From the NCBI GenBank assembly GCA_029213145.1, contig JARGNK010000022.1:14917-70601 (forward strand): DNA of 55,685 bases. The letters run 5' to 3'. Positions within the stretch are counted from its first letter, which is position 1. Every line of letters starts with the position of its first letter. Below the pieces are notes generated by a model that worked only from the letters and a program-made list of their open reading frames with translations, was not told the DNA's origin and did no database searches. Shown here piece by piece: positions 20,252 to 29,126 of this stretch. The translations under genes were made by a program, and so were the position numbers. This DNA is from Rubripirellula sp. Its GTDB lineage: Bacteria > Planctomycetota > Planctomycetia > Pirellulales > Pirellulaceae.

Positions 20252-21421
20252 TCAAGTAGGTTCGTACCCGGCATTGAGCACCAAGTTATCGCGGTGAACT
20301 ACACTTTCATAAGGGCGGTGCCCTAGGATCTCACTGATCCTCTCACTGGGTTGACCCTGTATTTTCTCAACTTCACTCGATGGATAATTGCAAAGACCGC
20401 GAGCGATCTCTTGCCCGTTTGGATCATGCAGCGACACGACACTTCCACGCTGAAATGAACCGTTCACGCTCACAATACCGATTGCCAATAAGCTACCACC
20501 CTGCTGGCAAACCGCCTGGGTTGCACCGGTATCAAGATTCAAGCTGCCAGCGACTCGGGCTGCCGATCCAATCCAGCGGCGACGCCCCCGAATCGTTTTA
20601 TTGTTGGGCAAAAAAATCGTCCCGATATCAACTTCTGAGAATATTTTGTCCAGCACATCATCGTCACGTCCGGGCGCAATGATGGTCGCCTGCCCATGCG
20701 CCGTCGCAACTTGAGCCGCTTCTAATTTGCTGGCCATGCCGCCTTTACTGTGAGCCGAATTGTGATCTTGCGCATATCCTAGAATCTGATCGCCAATGGT
20801 TTCAACTATCGAAATACGACTGCTGCCTGGGTTCTCTGGTGACCCGTCGTACAACCCGTCTACATCTGACAGAATGATTAACATCGCATCATTCAACAGA
20901 CCGGCTACTTGTGCTGCCAAACGGTCATTGTCACCAAAGGTTGTCATCAGTTCTGAAACCGCGACTGAATCATTCTCATTGACGATGCCAATCGCTCCGA
21001 AAGCATGAATCTGATTCAACGCATTGCGGACGTGGAGGTAGGCACTGCGGCGACGCAGGTCAGCGGCAGTAAGCAGAACTTGGGCGACGTGCCGTCCGGA
21101 TTTCGACATCGCGTTCTCATAAGCCTGGATGAGATCGGTTTGTCCGACCGCGGCGATCGCTTGTAACTGTGCCAATCCAGAGGGTCGCTGATCCAAACCG
21201 AGCTTTCCCAGGCCAGCTCCCACAGCACCGCTGCTGACCATCAACGTCTGCCGGCCAGTATCAGCGATTCTCGCCAATTGAGCGGACAAAAGTTCAATCC
21301 GCCGATGGTCCAGCTTCCCCTCCGCATCGGTCACGACGCGGGTTCCCACCTTGACCACAACGCTGCGGGCACTCTCGATCGCCCTGCGTCGTGCCTCCAA
21401 TGGGTCAGTTATCGAAGTCAT
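20252..21421 (-). CDS. proB: Glutamate 5-kinase with C-terminal PUA domain
   Basis: Catalyses the first step of proline synthesis, phosphorylating glutamate to gamma-glutamyl phosphate in the cytoplasm. At 389 residues it has the full two-domain architecture. The amino-acid kinase domain (about 1-265) shows VVVKVGTRVVTD, the MVSSGAVGAGLGKLG loop, GIVNENDSVAVSE, FGDNDRLAAQVAGLLNDAM and the SDVDGLYDGSP block, then a K-G-G-M nucleotide-site motif. The PUA domain (about 285-375) includes R-R-R-W-I-G and ARGLCNYPSSEVEKIQG. The downstream enzyme proA is not adjacent in this window. The gene is convergent with the four-segment membrane protein gene. Confidence 0.96.
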   Translation of the reverse strand: MTSITDPLEARRRAIESARSVVVKVGTRVVTDAEGKLDHRRIELLSAQLARIADTGRQTLMVSSGAVGAGLGKLGLDQRPSGLAQLQAIAAVGQTDLIQAYENAMSKSGRHVAQVLLTAADLRRRSAYLHVRNALNQIHAFGAIGIVNENDSVAVSELMTTFGDNDRLAAQVAGLLNDAMLIILSDVDGLYDGSPENPGSSRISIVETIGDQILGYAQDHNSAHSKGGMASKLEAAQVATAHGQATIIAPGRDDDVLDKIFSEVDIGTIFLPNNKTIRGRRRWIGSAARVAGSLNLDTGATQAVCQQGGSLLAIGIVSVNGSFQRGSVVSLHDPNGQEIARGLCNYPSSEVEKIQGQPSERISEILGHRPYESVVHRDNLVLNAGYEPT

Positions 21422-21647
21422 GGTAAAATCAGAGAAATTGGGATCAAAAAAATCGTTTCAGCCAGATCACGCCGAAATTGCGGGCATCCAGGGAAATAAC
21501 CAAGCTCCAAGCGTGATCGAATTGTCAGGGGGAATCGACGAGTGTGGAAGCCCGCTGTACAAAACAGGCGGATTTTGCGTCGTGTACGCCATCGTCCTCT
21601 TCCGATGATACCTCTCCCCCGATGATGACTTAGGGATACCCATCGCT

Positions 21648-23261
21648 ATGAGCGAATTACATCACGAATGTGGTGTGGCAGCGATCTACCACCTGTCCGG
21701 ACGCGGCAGGAGCCCGATCTGCACGTCTGACGGCCCTCGGCACATTTCTCAACTGTTGCCACGGATGCTGCTAGACATCCAGAATCGTGGTCAACTGGCT
21801 GCCGGGATGACCACTTACGATCCTGACCGCCCTGGATTACTAAAAACTCGTAAGGATGTCGGAACGGTTACCGAGGTGTTTCGGCTGAACCATCGTGCCA
21901 AAGCCGAAGCACTGATGCGGAATTATGCCGGCCGGGCAGCGATTGGCCACGTTCGATATGCAACTTGTGGTCAAGACGATCGCTCTTACGCACAACCGTT
22001 CAATCGCAAACATATCCATAAACGAAAATGGTTTAGTTTTTGTTTCAACGGTCAATTGTCAAATTACGGCCTGCTGAAGGAGCGATTACTCGCTGACGGC
22101 GATCACCATTTAGCGCTTGATACCGATACAGAAATCATCCTGCACGAGTTCGCGCGGCTATTAAGTCAGTCACAGAAGCGACTGGACTGGGTCGATGTGC
22201 TGCGGGAAACGGCTCGTGGCTTCGATGGTGCGTACAGCCTGGCACTGCTAACTGCCGAAGGCGAAATGATCGTCGCCCGCGACCCACTGGGCATCAAACC
22301 AATGTGTTACGTACACGAAGGGCCGCTGTTTGCAGCGGCCAGTGAAAGTGTGGCTTTATTGAATCTCGGCTTTGGAAGCGATCAGATCAAATCGTTGCCG
22401 CCCGGTAACGCAATCATCATCAATCCAAAGACCGGATTCAGAATGGAGCGGTTCGCGCCAGAATCCAAACCAGCGCATTGTTTCTTCGAGTGGATTTACT
22501 TCGCCAATGTTGCCAGCACCCTGGATGACCGCAGCGTCTACCTAAGTCGAACCAAGTTGGGCGAGGAATTGGCGCGAGCCGAGCGAGAATATGGCCGAGT
22601 CGATTTGAACCCTGAGAACACGATCATCGTGCCGGTTCCCGATACTAGTAAAGCGGCTGCCGACTCGATGGCATTTGAGCTGGCGATTCCTTCCCGAGAG
22701 GGTCTCATCCGCAATCGTTACGCAGGTCGCACATTTATCGAAGCGGGACGAGCACGCAAGGCAAAGGCTGCCACGAAATACACTCCGCTGCGAGATGTAT
22801 TGAAAGACAAAACCGTAATCCTGGTCGAAGATTCGATCGTTCGCAGTACGACGATGAATGTACTGCTGGATCGAATCCGAGATGTGGGTGGTGCGAAAGA
22901 GATTCACGTTCGGGTCGCTTGCCCACCGATCATCGCGCCATGCTTTTACGGCATCGACATGAGTACGATTGATCAGCTTATCGCGCCCAAGTATTTCACC
23001 CATGAAGGTTGCGTGACGGCTGATGCTCAGCAACGCTTGGCCGACGACCTCGGTGCCGACTCATTGCGATACTTACCCGTTGAAGCGATCGCCCGTGCGA
23101 TTGGCAAACCAGCTGATCACCTTTGTCAGGGTTGCATCACTGGCAAATATCCGACACCCTGTGGTCAACACCTCTACCAAATTGCTCTCGATAATCGTGG
23201 TACCAAGCTAGACAGCAAACGCACGTACGAACAGTTGGCGGCTGCGATGAGCTCCAGCTAA
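21648..23261 (+). CDS. purF: Amidophosphoribosyltransferase (PurF-type glutamine PRPP amidotransferase)
   Basis: Transfers ammonia from glutamine to PRPP, the first committed step of purine synthesis. This 537-residue protein has a seven-residue leader before the nucleophile Cys8 (H-H-E-C-G-V), so N-terminal processing is expected. The glutaminase domain shows NRGQLAAGM (usually H-R-G-Q-[DE]), GHVRYATCG, AQPF, FNGQLSNYGLL and a D-T-D-T-E segment. The phosphoribosyltransferase domain carries the PRPP loop VILVEDSIVRSTTM near residue 390 and a PVPDTSKAAADSMA segment. The family's usual Cys-rich C-terminal part is represented by HLCQGCITGKYPTPCG. Sequence drift at the H-R-G-Q motif leaves open a specialised paralogue, but PurF is the best call. 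Confidence 0.88.
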   Translation: MSELHHECGVAAIYHLSGRGRSPICTSDGPRHISQLLPRMLLDIQNRGQLAAGMTTYDPDRPGLLKTRKDVGTVTEVFRLNHRAKAEALMRNYAGRAAIGHVRYATCGQDDRSYAQPFNRKHIHKRKWFSFCFNGQLSNYGLLKERLLADGDHHLALDTDTEIILHEFARLLSQSQKRLDWVDVLRETARGFDGAYSLALLTAEGEMIVARDPLGIKPMCYVHEGPLFAAASESVALLNLGFGSDQIKSLPPGNAIIINPKTGFRMERFAPESKPAHCFFEWIYFANVASTLDDRSVYLSRTKLGEELARAEREYGRVDLNPENTIIVPVPDTSKAAADSMAFELAIPSREGLIRNRYAGRTFIEAGRARKAKAATKYTPLRDVLKDKTVILVEDSIVRSTTMNVLLDRIRDVGGAKEIHVRVACPPIIAPCFYGIDMSTIDQLIAPKYFTHEGCVTADAQQRLADDLGADSLRYLPVEAIARAIGKPADHLCQGCITGKYPTPCGQHLYQIALDNRGTKLDSKRTYEQLAAAMSSS

Positions 23262-23364
23262 CCACGTGATTGCCCTCGCAACAAAAAAATAACGCAAGTC
23301 ATCAAACGTTGACTAACAAAGATACTGCGTTGGAAACCGACTGAAACAATTCATCTGACAGATT

Positions 23365-23877
23365 TTAAAGCGCATTCAGCGCTTTCAGAATCATTGCGTC
23401 CGCGATTTGTTCCGCGTTTCGTCGATCGAAATCACCCGTGGCGAGCAAGACCTGCCAAGTCTGGGATTTTTGTTCACTGACCAGGGCGACGTAGATGGCC
23501 AACGGGTGATCGCGTGGTGGATCCGTGGGCAATGCGGCGGTCAACGCGATTCCAACCGGAACACCCTTCTTATCATCGGCTAACCTACCGGCCCGTTGAT
23601 TCGCCATCGCGGCCAACGCAATCGCTGTTTCTTCGCTAACGCTAGGCGAATCAAGCTTGCGACCCAAAAACTCGCGTGCGGATCTGCGTGAGTAAGGAAC
23701 AGTCGCTTCGACAAAGTACTTGGAAGCTCCCGCCCGACAGAAACATTTTGCGATCGCTCCACTACCCCCACCAGTGGCGACGAGCGATATTCGGACATTC
23801 AGGTCGCCGAGCCTTTTCAAGGCGAAGCCCCAATCTTGTCCGTTTTCCAACAGTTCCCGAGCGTCTTGTTGAATCAT
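23365..23877 (-). CDS. Divergent CinA-like (nicotinamide-nucleotide amidohydrolase fold) protein
   Basis: This 170-residue protein has the length and block order of a stand-alone CinA C-terminal domain. ISLVATGGGSGAIAKCF takes the place of the usual E-S-C-T-G-G start. VPYSRRSAREFLG matches the V-x-Y-S-N-E-x-K-x-x-x-L-G block. SPSVSEETAIALAAMANQ matches the 'A-V-S-E-E-V-A' block, and GVPVGIALTAALPTDPPRDH matches the G-I-A-G-P region. WQVLLATGDFDRRNAEQIAD matches the C-terminal R-x-x-[IV]-[RA] helix. The active-site serine of the ESCTGG motif appears replaced or shifted, so deamidase activity is uncertain. The assignment rests on pattern alignment by eye. It lies between purF and the glycerol operon and is transcribed toward purF. 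Confidence 0.55.
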   Translation of the reverse strand: MIQQDARELLENGQDWGFALKRLGDLNVRISLVATGGGSGAIAKCFCRAGASKYFVEATVPYSRRSAREFLGRKLDSPSVSEETAIALAAMANQRAGRLADDKKGVPVGIALTAALPTDPPRDHPLAIYVALVSEQKSQTWQVLLATGDFDRRNAEQIADAMILKALNAL

Positions 23878-23959
23878 GCGTCCGGCCTACCCACACCACC
23901 CGACCGACAACGTAAACTGATATCTCTTCATTCCGTCTTCCTCTTTCTAGTCTGAACCA

Positions 23960-25453
23960 ATGAGTGTTGTTTTAGCATTCGATCAAGGCACCACCAGCTC
24001 ACGAGCTATCGTTTTCGACCACTCAGGGTCGATCGTCGGTATGGCCCAGCAGGAATTCACCCAGCATTATCCAAAACCCGGCTGGGTGGAACACGATGCC
24101 AATGAAATCTGGCAATCTCAAATTGAGGTCGCGCGGCAGGTAATGACTCAATGCAGTCTGAATGCCGAAGACATCGCAGCCATCGGTATCACAAATCAGA
24201 GAGAAACAACGGTCATCTGGGATAGGGCTACGGGTCAACCGATTCATCACGCAATCGTTTGGCAAGATCGTCGTACCGCCGAGTTCTGCGAATCACTCAA
24301 GAACGCAGGACACACGGAATTGGTTCAGCAAAAGACTGGCCTGCTAATCGATTCCTACTTTTCGGGCACCAAAATCCACTGGTTGCTGGAGAACGTGCCG
24401 GGAGCCCGAGAGCGCGCGGAACGTGGTGAACTAGCTTTCGGAACCATCGATAGTTGGCTGTTTTGGAATCTCACAGGGGGACGCCTGCACGCCACAGACG
24501 CGACCAACGCATCGCGAACGATGTTGCTGAATTTGGCAACCGGTCAATGGGATGATGAAATGTTGTCGATCCTCAATATTCCACGTTCTCTATTACCCGA
24601 GGTCCTCCCTTCCAGTGCAATCTACGGCGCGTCGGATCCCGAGCTATTAGGCGGTGCTATTCAACTTGGTGGTGCCGCTGGCGATCAACAAGCGGCCTTG
24701 TTCGGTCAAAACTGCACGAAACATGGGATGGCAAAAAACACCTATGGGACCGGGTGTTTCATGTTGATGAACATTGGCGAACAACCGCAGCAGTCGAAAA
24801 ATCAGCTCCTCACCTCGATCGCCTGCAGTCTTCCCGACCGGCGAGAGTATCTCCTGGAAGGGAGCGTCTTCATCGGTGGTGCCGCAGTCCAGTGGCTGAG
24901 GGACGAGTTGGGCATCATCGAGTCTGCGTCCGAAATCGAAACCTTGGCAGCCAGTGTCCCTGACAGCGACGGTGTCTATATGGTTCCCGCGTTTGCCGGT
25001 CTCGGCGCCCCTCACTGGGACTCTTACGCCCGCGGAACAATTGTTGGCCTCACCCGGGGTACAAGTCGCGGCCATCTGGCACGGGCTGCACTGGAAGGGA
25101 TCGCTTTCCAGGTCGCGGATGTACTCGATGCGATGAAACAGGACTCAGGCATTCCCATTCAACAACTTCGTGTCGATGGCGGTGCCTCGGCGAACAACTT
25201 ATTGATGCAATTCCAAGCGGACATCATGCAAGTCCCTGTTGTCCGTCCCAAGGTGATCGAAACCACAGCCAGCGGTGCAGCTTACCTGGCAGGACTCGCC
25301 GTTGGTTTCTGGGATGATATTGAAGAGATCTCTTCAATTTGGCAAACCGACCGAGTATTCGAGCCAACCATGAGCATTGACGAAGTCACTAGCCGGCGCA
25401 AGCGTTGGATCAAGGCACTCGACCGCGCACGACACTGGGACCTGGATACGTGA
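23960..25453 (+). CDS. glpK: Glycerol kinase
   Basis: Phosphorylates glycerol to sn-glycerol 3-phosphate with ATP in the cytoplasm. The 497-residue length is that of the family. The FGGY signatures are clear: [24 protein letters not shown] N-terminus (here starting [13 protein letters not shown]), [67 protein letters not shown], the C-terminal FGGY signature region [17 protein letters not shown], and [19 protein letters not shown]. It heads a glycerol operon; its TGA overlaps a GTG start for the dehydrogenase gene in a GTGA arrangement. No regulator is adjacent. Confidence 0.97.
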   Translation: MSVVLAFDQGTTSSRAIVFDHSGSIVGMAQQEFTQHYPKPGWVEHDANEIWQSQIEVARQVMTQCSLNAEDIAAIGITNQRETTVIWDRATGQPIHHAIVWQDRRTAEFCESLKNAGHTELVQQKTGLLIDSYFSGTKIHWLLENVPGARERAERGELAFGTIDSWLFWNLTGGRLHATDATNASRTMLLNLATGQWDDEMLSILNIPRSLLPEVLPSSAIYGASDPELLGGAIQLGGAAGDQQAALFGQNCTKHGMAKNTYGTGCFMLMNIGEQPQQSKNQLLTSIACSLPDRREYLLEGSVFIGGAAVQWLRDELGIIESASEIETLAASVPDSDGVYMVPAFAGLGAPHWDSYARGTIVGLTRGTSRGHLARAALEGIAFQVADVLDAMKQDSGIPIQQLRVDGGASANNLLMQFQADIMQVPVVRPKVIETTASGAAYLAGLAVGFWDDIEEISSIWQTDRVFEPTMSIDEVTSRRKRWIKALDRARHWDLDT

Positions 25454-27039
25454 GTTCTGATTGCATGAATCGTGCTGCTCACGAAGCACGAATTCGCGAA
25501 CGCACTAAACCTTGGGACATCGTGGTAATCGGAGGCGGCGCGACCGGTGCTGCCATCGCGATGGATGCCGCCACGCGAAACCTCGACATCCTGCTATTGG
25601 AACAAGCTGATTTCGGAAACGGCACGTCGAGCCGAAGCACGAAATTAGTTCATGGTGGTGTTCGGTATCTGCGCCAAGGTAATCTCACGCTCGTCCGTGA
25701 CGCGCTGCGGGAACGAACCATACTTCGCAAAAATGCGCCACACCTCGTGCACGACATCCCATTTTTGATTCCCTGTGAGAATTTGTGGCAACGAATTTTC
25801 TACGGTTTGGGATTAAAGCTCTACGACTTTCTGGCGGTCCGGGATTGCTTCGGCAAATCAAAAGGAGTGAATTCAGAGAAGGCACTCGAACTGGTGTCGT
25901 CACTCCGTCCGGATCGAACTGCCAGTGGTGTGGTTTATCATGACGGACAGTTTGATGATGCCCGATTGTTGATCAACATGCTGCAAACGGCAGCTGAGCA
26001 TCATGCGAGTCTTATGAATTACATTTCGGTCGAAGGATTTCTTTACGACAATCAATCAAAGGTCTCGGGTGTAATTGCCGTCGACCAAGAATCACTCGAG
26101 ACACTTCATATCGAGGCCTCCTGTGTCATCAATGCCGCAGGCCCGTTTTGCGATCAAGTGCGACAGCTTGATCAGCCGAAGTGTCAGCCGATGATTGCGC
26201 CGAGCCAGGGAATCCATCTCGTTTTGCCGCGCACTTTCCTACCTGGGCGGACAGCGATGATCGTGCCCAAAACTTCCGATGGCCGAGTCGTCTTCATTAT
26301 TCCTTGGCACGATCGCGCGATCGTTGGCACCACCGACACGCCGATTTCGACCACAACGCTGGAACCCACCCCAACGGCAAGTGAGATCTCGTTCCTGCTG
26401 GATACCACCACCGACTACCTTTCTCCTGCCGCAAGACTCGATGACGTGCTGAGTGTTTTCACGGGAATCCGACCGCTGGTCAAAGGAGACAAATCGTCGA
26501 AAACCGCATCACTGTCCCGCGACCATGTCATTCGCGATTCCGCGACAGGCTTAATCACGATTGCAGGTGGAAAATGGACAACTGTCCGCAAGATGGCCGA
26601 AGATTGTGTTGACCACGCAATCCGAACCAGCGACCTCCGCACCACAGAATTGTGTCAAACCCAATCACTTCCGCTACACGGTGCTTCCGAGCCAATAAAA
26701 CAAGACGAACGCAACTATTATGGCAGCGATCTCGCTTCAATCCGCCAGCTGGAAGCGTCACATCCTGACATGGCACAGCGTCTGACACCATCACTTTCGA
26801 TTCGAGAATCCGATATCATTTGGGCGATCCGTCATGAAATGGCGAGAACCGTCGACGACGTCTTAAGCCGACGGACGCGTTCGCTACTTTTGGATTCCCG
26901 CGCGGCGGTGGCAATCGCCCCCCGAGTGGCAACGATCATGGCCGCCGAGTTGAATCGAGATACTGCATGGCAAGAGAAGCAGATTGAGCACTTCAATGCG
27001 ATCGCCCAACATCATCTTCCTCCCACACAACTTCATTGA
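25450..27039 (+). CDS. glpD: FAD-dependent glycerol-3-phosphate dehydrogenase
   Basis: Oxidises sn-glycerol 3-phosphate to dihydroxyacetone phosphate at the inner face of the membrane and feeds electrons to quinone. The GTG at 25450 overlaps the glpK stop (GTGA), which suits translational coupling; ATG 25465 (M-N-R-A-A) is an equally plausible start five codons later. The dinucleotide-binding motif [17 protein letters not shown] lies near residue 26. Other family blocks are [17 protein letters not shown], the [20 protein letters not shown] substrate region, [33 protein letters not shown] and [19 protein letters not shown]. At about 530 residues it has full length with a C-terminal cap. It works with glpK upstream and glpF downstream. 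Confidence 0.96.
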   Translation: MSSDCMNRAAHEARIRERTKPWDIVVIGGGATGAAIAMDAATRNLDILLLEQADFGNGTSSRSTKLVHGGVRYLRQGNLTLVRDALRERTILRKNAPHLVHDIPFLIPCENLWQRIFYGLGLKLYDFLAVRDCFGKSKGVNSEKALELVSSLRPDRTASGVVYHDGQFDDARLLINMLQTAAEHHASLMNYISVEGFLYDNQSKVSGVIAVDQESLETLHIEASCVINAAGPFCDQVRQLDQPKCQPMIAPSQGIHLVLPRTFLPGRTAMIVPKTSDGRVVFIIPWHDRAIVGTTDTPISTTTLEPTPTASEISFLLDTTTDYLSPAARLDDVLSVFTGIRPLVKGDKSSKTASLSRDHVIRDSATGLITIAGGKWTTVRKMAEDCVDHAIRTSDLRTTELCQTQSLPLHGASEPIKQDERNYYGSDLASIRQLEASHPDMAQRLTPSLSIRESDIIWAIRHEMARTVDDVLSRRTRSLLLDSRAAVAIAPRVATIMAAELNRDTAWQEKQIEHFNAIAQHHLPPTQLH

Positions 27040-27065
27040 CAATCAATTCCCAGGTAATTTGAATC

Positions 27066-27809
27066 ATGCACCCCTTTGTCGCGGAATTCGTCGGTACCTT
27101 CATGCTCGTGTTGTTTGGCAATGGAGTTGTTGCCAACGTCTTACTCGCAAAGACCAAAGGGCATGACACTGGGTGGTTGGTGATTTCTGCAGGATGGGGA
27201 ATCTCCGTTTTCATTGGCGCTCTTTGTTGTAACGATGTCACTGGCGCTCACATCAATCCAGCCGTGACCGTGGCAATGGCGTTAGAAGGCCGATTGGACC
27301 TCGTCTCAGCTGGCGGTTACATCGTCGCGCAGTTGATTGGAGCGTGCCTTGCGGCAATGCTCGTTTATTTATTTTATCGACAACACTTTTTGCTAACCGA
27401 AGATTCGGATGCCAAACTTGCTTGTTTCTGCACCGCGCCTGCGATCCGAAATCTTCCCCAAGCTTTCTTCTGTGAAGTGATTGGAACATTCGCGTTGATT
27501 CTGCCAATCTTTCTTATGATTGACCCCAGCCTTGTTCAAGGAGCCGAAGAGCCTTTTAAGCTTGGCCTGGGATCTATCGGTTTCCTGCCGGTTGGCCTGC
27601 TTGTATTTGGGATTGGATTATCACTTGGTGGAACGACCGGCTACGCGATCAACCCAGCACGCGATTTAGGCCCGAGGTTAGTGCATGCAATTTTGCCAAT
27701 CAAAGGCAAGCGTGACAGTGACTGGTCCTACAGTTGGGTGCCAGTTGCGGGCCCGATCACCGGTGCTGTGTTGGCTGTTGCCGCCCATCGAATGCTACAA
27801 CTCTTTTAA
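27066..27809 (+). CDS. glpF: Glycerol uptake facilitator, MIP/aquaglyceroporin family
   Basis: Membrane channel for glycerol entry, 247 residues, with the six-helix MIP plan. The first pore motif is in GAHINPAVTVAMALEG and the second in TGYAINPARDLGPRLVHA; the Asp after the second NPAR is the glyceroporin signature, in contrast to strict water channels. Hydrophobic helices start at residues about 5, 40, 82, 138, 175 and 222. It follows glpD by 26 bp and completes an uptake-phosphorylation-oxidation set for glycerol. Its stop lies 15 bp from that of the convergent kinase gene. Confidence 0.96.
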   Translation: MHPFVAEFVGTFMLVLFGNGVVANVLLAKTKGHDTGWLVISAGWGISVFIGALCCNDVTGAHINPAVTVAMALEGRLDLVSAGGYIVAQLIGACLAAMLVYLFYRQHFLLTEDSDAKLACFCTAPAIRNLPQAFFCEVIGTFALILPIFLMIDPSLVQGAEEPFKLGLGSIGFLPVGLLVFGIGLSLGGTTGYAINPARDLGPRLVHAILPIKGKRDSDWSYSWVPVAGPITGAVLAVAAHRMLQLF

Positions 27810-27824
27810 GAAATCTGTGTGATT

Positions 27825-28847
27825 TCATCGATTCAGCAAAGCCAATACGATCATGGCCAGGAGCGCTACTGCGATCATGGCCAACTTCCCCCAAGTAATT
27901 GGGCTCTGTGGTTTGCTCATGTCGCGCAAACGCTCGGTGAGAGAGGAATCGTTTTCCTCGGGCGGCAAGTTTGCGGACTTGGTAGCGTCGATCGCTTGAC
28001 CGTCTAATATTTTCTCCAGGTCAGTGGCAACATCTGCCGCAGATTCAGGTCTCGCAGTACGTTCCTTTGTAAGCAACCAGGCGACCAACTGATCAAGATC
28101 ATCAGGGATTCCTGCGACCAGGTCGAGCAATCTGGGCGGGGGCTCCTTGACATGCTTCTCAACCATCTCAAAGTACTCCACGATGTTGTAACCGTCGGTG
28201 TCTTTAAATGGTGGTCTCCCAGCCACCATTTCAAACAAGATACAACCAAGTGAATAAAGATCCGCGCGACCGTCTAGATCTTCTTCACCACAGGCCTGTT
28301 CCGGCGAAAGATATTTCGCTGTTCCGACCGTCATCCCCTCCATCGTCAAACGGCCAGCATCCAGATCTCTCGCCAAACCAAAGTCGCCAATCTTCAATCT
28401 CCCATCATCTGAGAGGAAGATATTAGCGGGCTTTAAATCACGATGGACAATGTTGTTCGCGTGCAGGTGCGATAATCCTTGACAGAGGTGTACACCACAT
28501 TCAACCGCCTCTCGCCAAGGCAATTGTCGCCGCATGAAGAGCACATCGGCCAACGATCCCCATGACACCATTTCCATCGTGTAATAAAGGATTCCTTCTT
28601 CGACCCCGCAGTCAAAATAGCTGACAATGTGCTCGTTCTCGAGCTTCTGCGCGACGGCGATTTCGCGGATGAATCGTGAATGAACCTCCTCCTTGGTAAC
28701 CGTCTCGGACGTCAACGTTTTCAACGCCAAGATCTCATCAGTCGCTTCATGCTGCGCTTGAAAAACAGTGCCGGCCGTGCCAGATCCCAGCACGTCAAGG
28801 ATTTTATAAGGTCCAAGTTGATCGCCAACAGAGATGCTGTGACTCAA
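27825..28847 (-). CDS. Membrane-anchored serine/threonine protein kinase
   Basis: This 340-residue Hanks-type kinase has the glycine loop GSGTAGTVFQAQ (residues 21-32), catalytic-site Lys43 in LALKTL, the catalytic loop HRDLKPAN with Asp137, DFGLARD (155-161), an activation segment MTVGTAKYLSPEQACG and the D-L-Y-S-L-G-C-I-L-F-E block. After a linker of about 30 residues a single C-terminal hydrophobic segment (LAMIAVALLAMIVLALL) anchors it, leaving almost nothing outside. It therefore lacks an extracytoplasmic sensor domain such as PASTA. Such kinases are abundant in Planctomycetes; the target is unknown. It is divergent from nothing on its 5' side, facing a 279-bp gap before the alpha-2-macroglobulin gene end. 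Confidence 0.93.
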   Translation of the reverse strand: MSHSISVGDQLGPYKILDVLGSGTAGTVFQAQHEATDEILALKTLTSETVTKEEVHSRFIREIAVAQKLENEHIVSYFDCGVEEGILYYTMEMVSWGSLADVLFMRRQLPWREAVECGVHLCQGLSHLHANNIVHRDLKPANIFLSDDGRLKIGDFGLARDLDAGRLTMEGMTVGTAKYLSPEQACGEEDLDGRADLYSLGCILFEMVAGRPPFKDTDGYNIVEYFEMVEKHVKEPPPRLLDLVAGIPDDLDQLVAWLLTKERTARPESAADVATDLEKILDGQAIDATKSANLPPEENDSSLTERLRDMSKPQSPITWGKLAMIAVALLAMIVLALLNR

Positions 28848-29073
28848 CGATTCATCCCACAGATAGATTTGTTTTTCGTTTCATGCGAACAAAAACGCAG
28901 CTACCGGACCCCACTTTAGGAGTTAACCGAACCCTACACCGCATCGATTCATACCGGCGTCAGCAGAATGACTGCCGCACGCTCAGCACCCAACGGGTAG
29001 GATGCAAAAGCTACGTTGCGCTGAGCAAATTTAACCCAAAGCTCCTGACGCAAACAAGTCCCCATCAACAAGA

Positions 29074-29099
29074 CCGTACCCAACACCCTGAGGGTACGG
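29074..29099 (-). terminator. Hairpin after the alpha-2-macroglobulin gene
   Basis: CCGTACCC (29074-29081) and GGGTACGG (29092-29099) form a perfect 8-bp stem with a 10-base loop, about 30 bases past the macroglobulin stop. Only a short mixed U tract (TCTTGTTG) follows on the minus strand, so it is a moderate intrinsic-terminator candidate. The rest of the 28848-29126 gap shows no gene. Confidence 0.45.
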
Positions 29100-29126
29100 C
29101 CATGGGCGATTACTCTTCCATTAACC

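Noticed and set aside
21351..21608. 85-codon plus-strand frame upstream of purF
   Set aside because: It overlaps the start of proB on the other strand and has no support.
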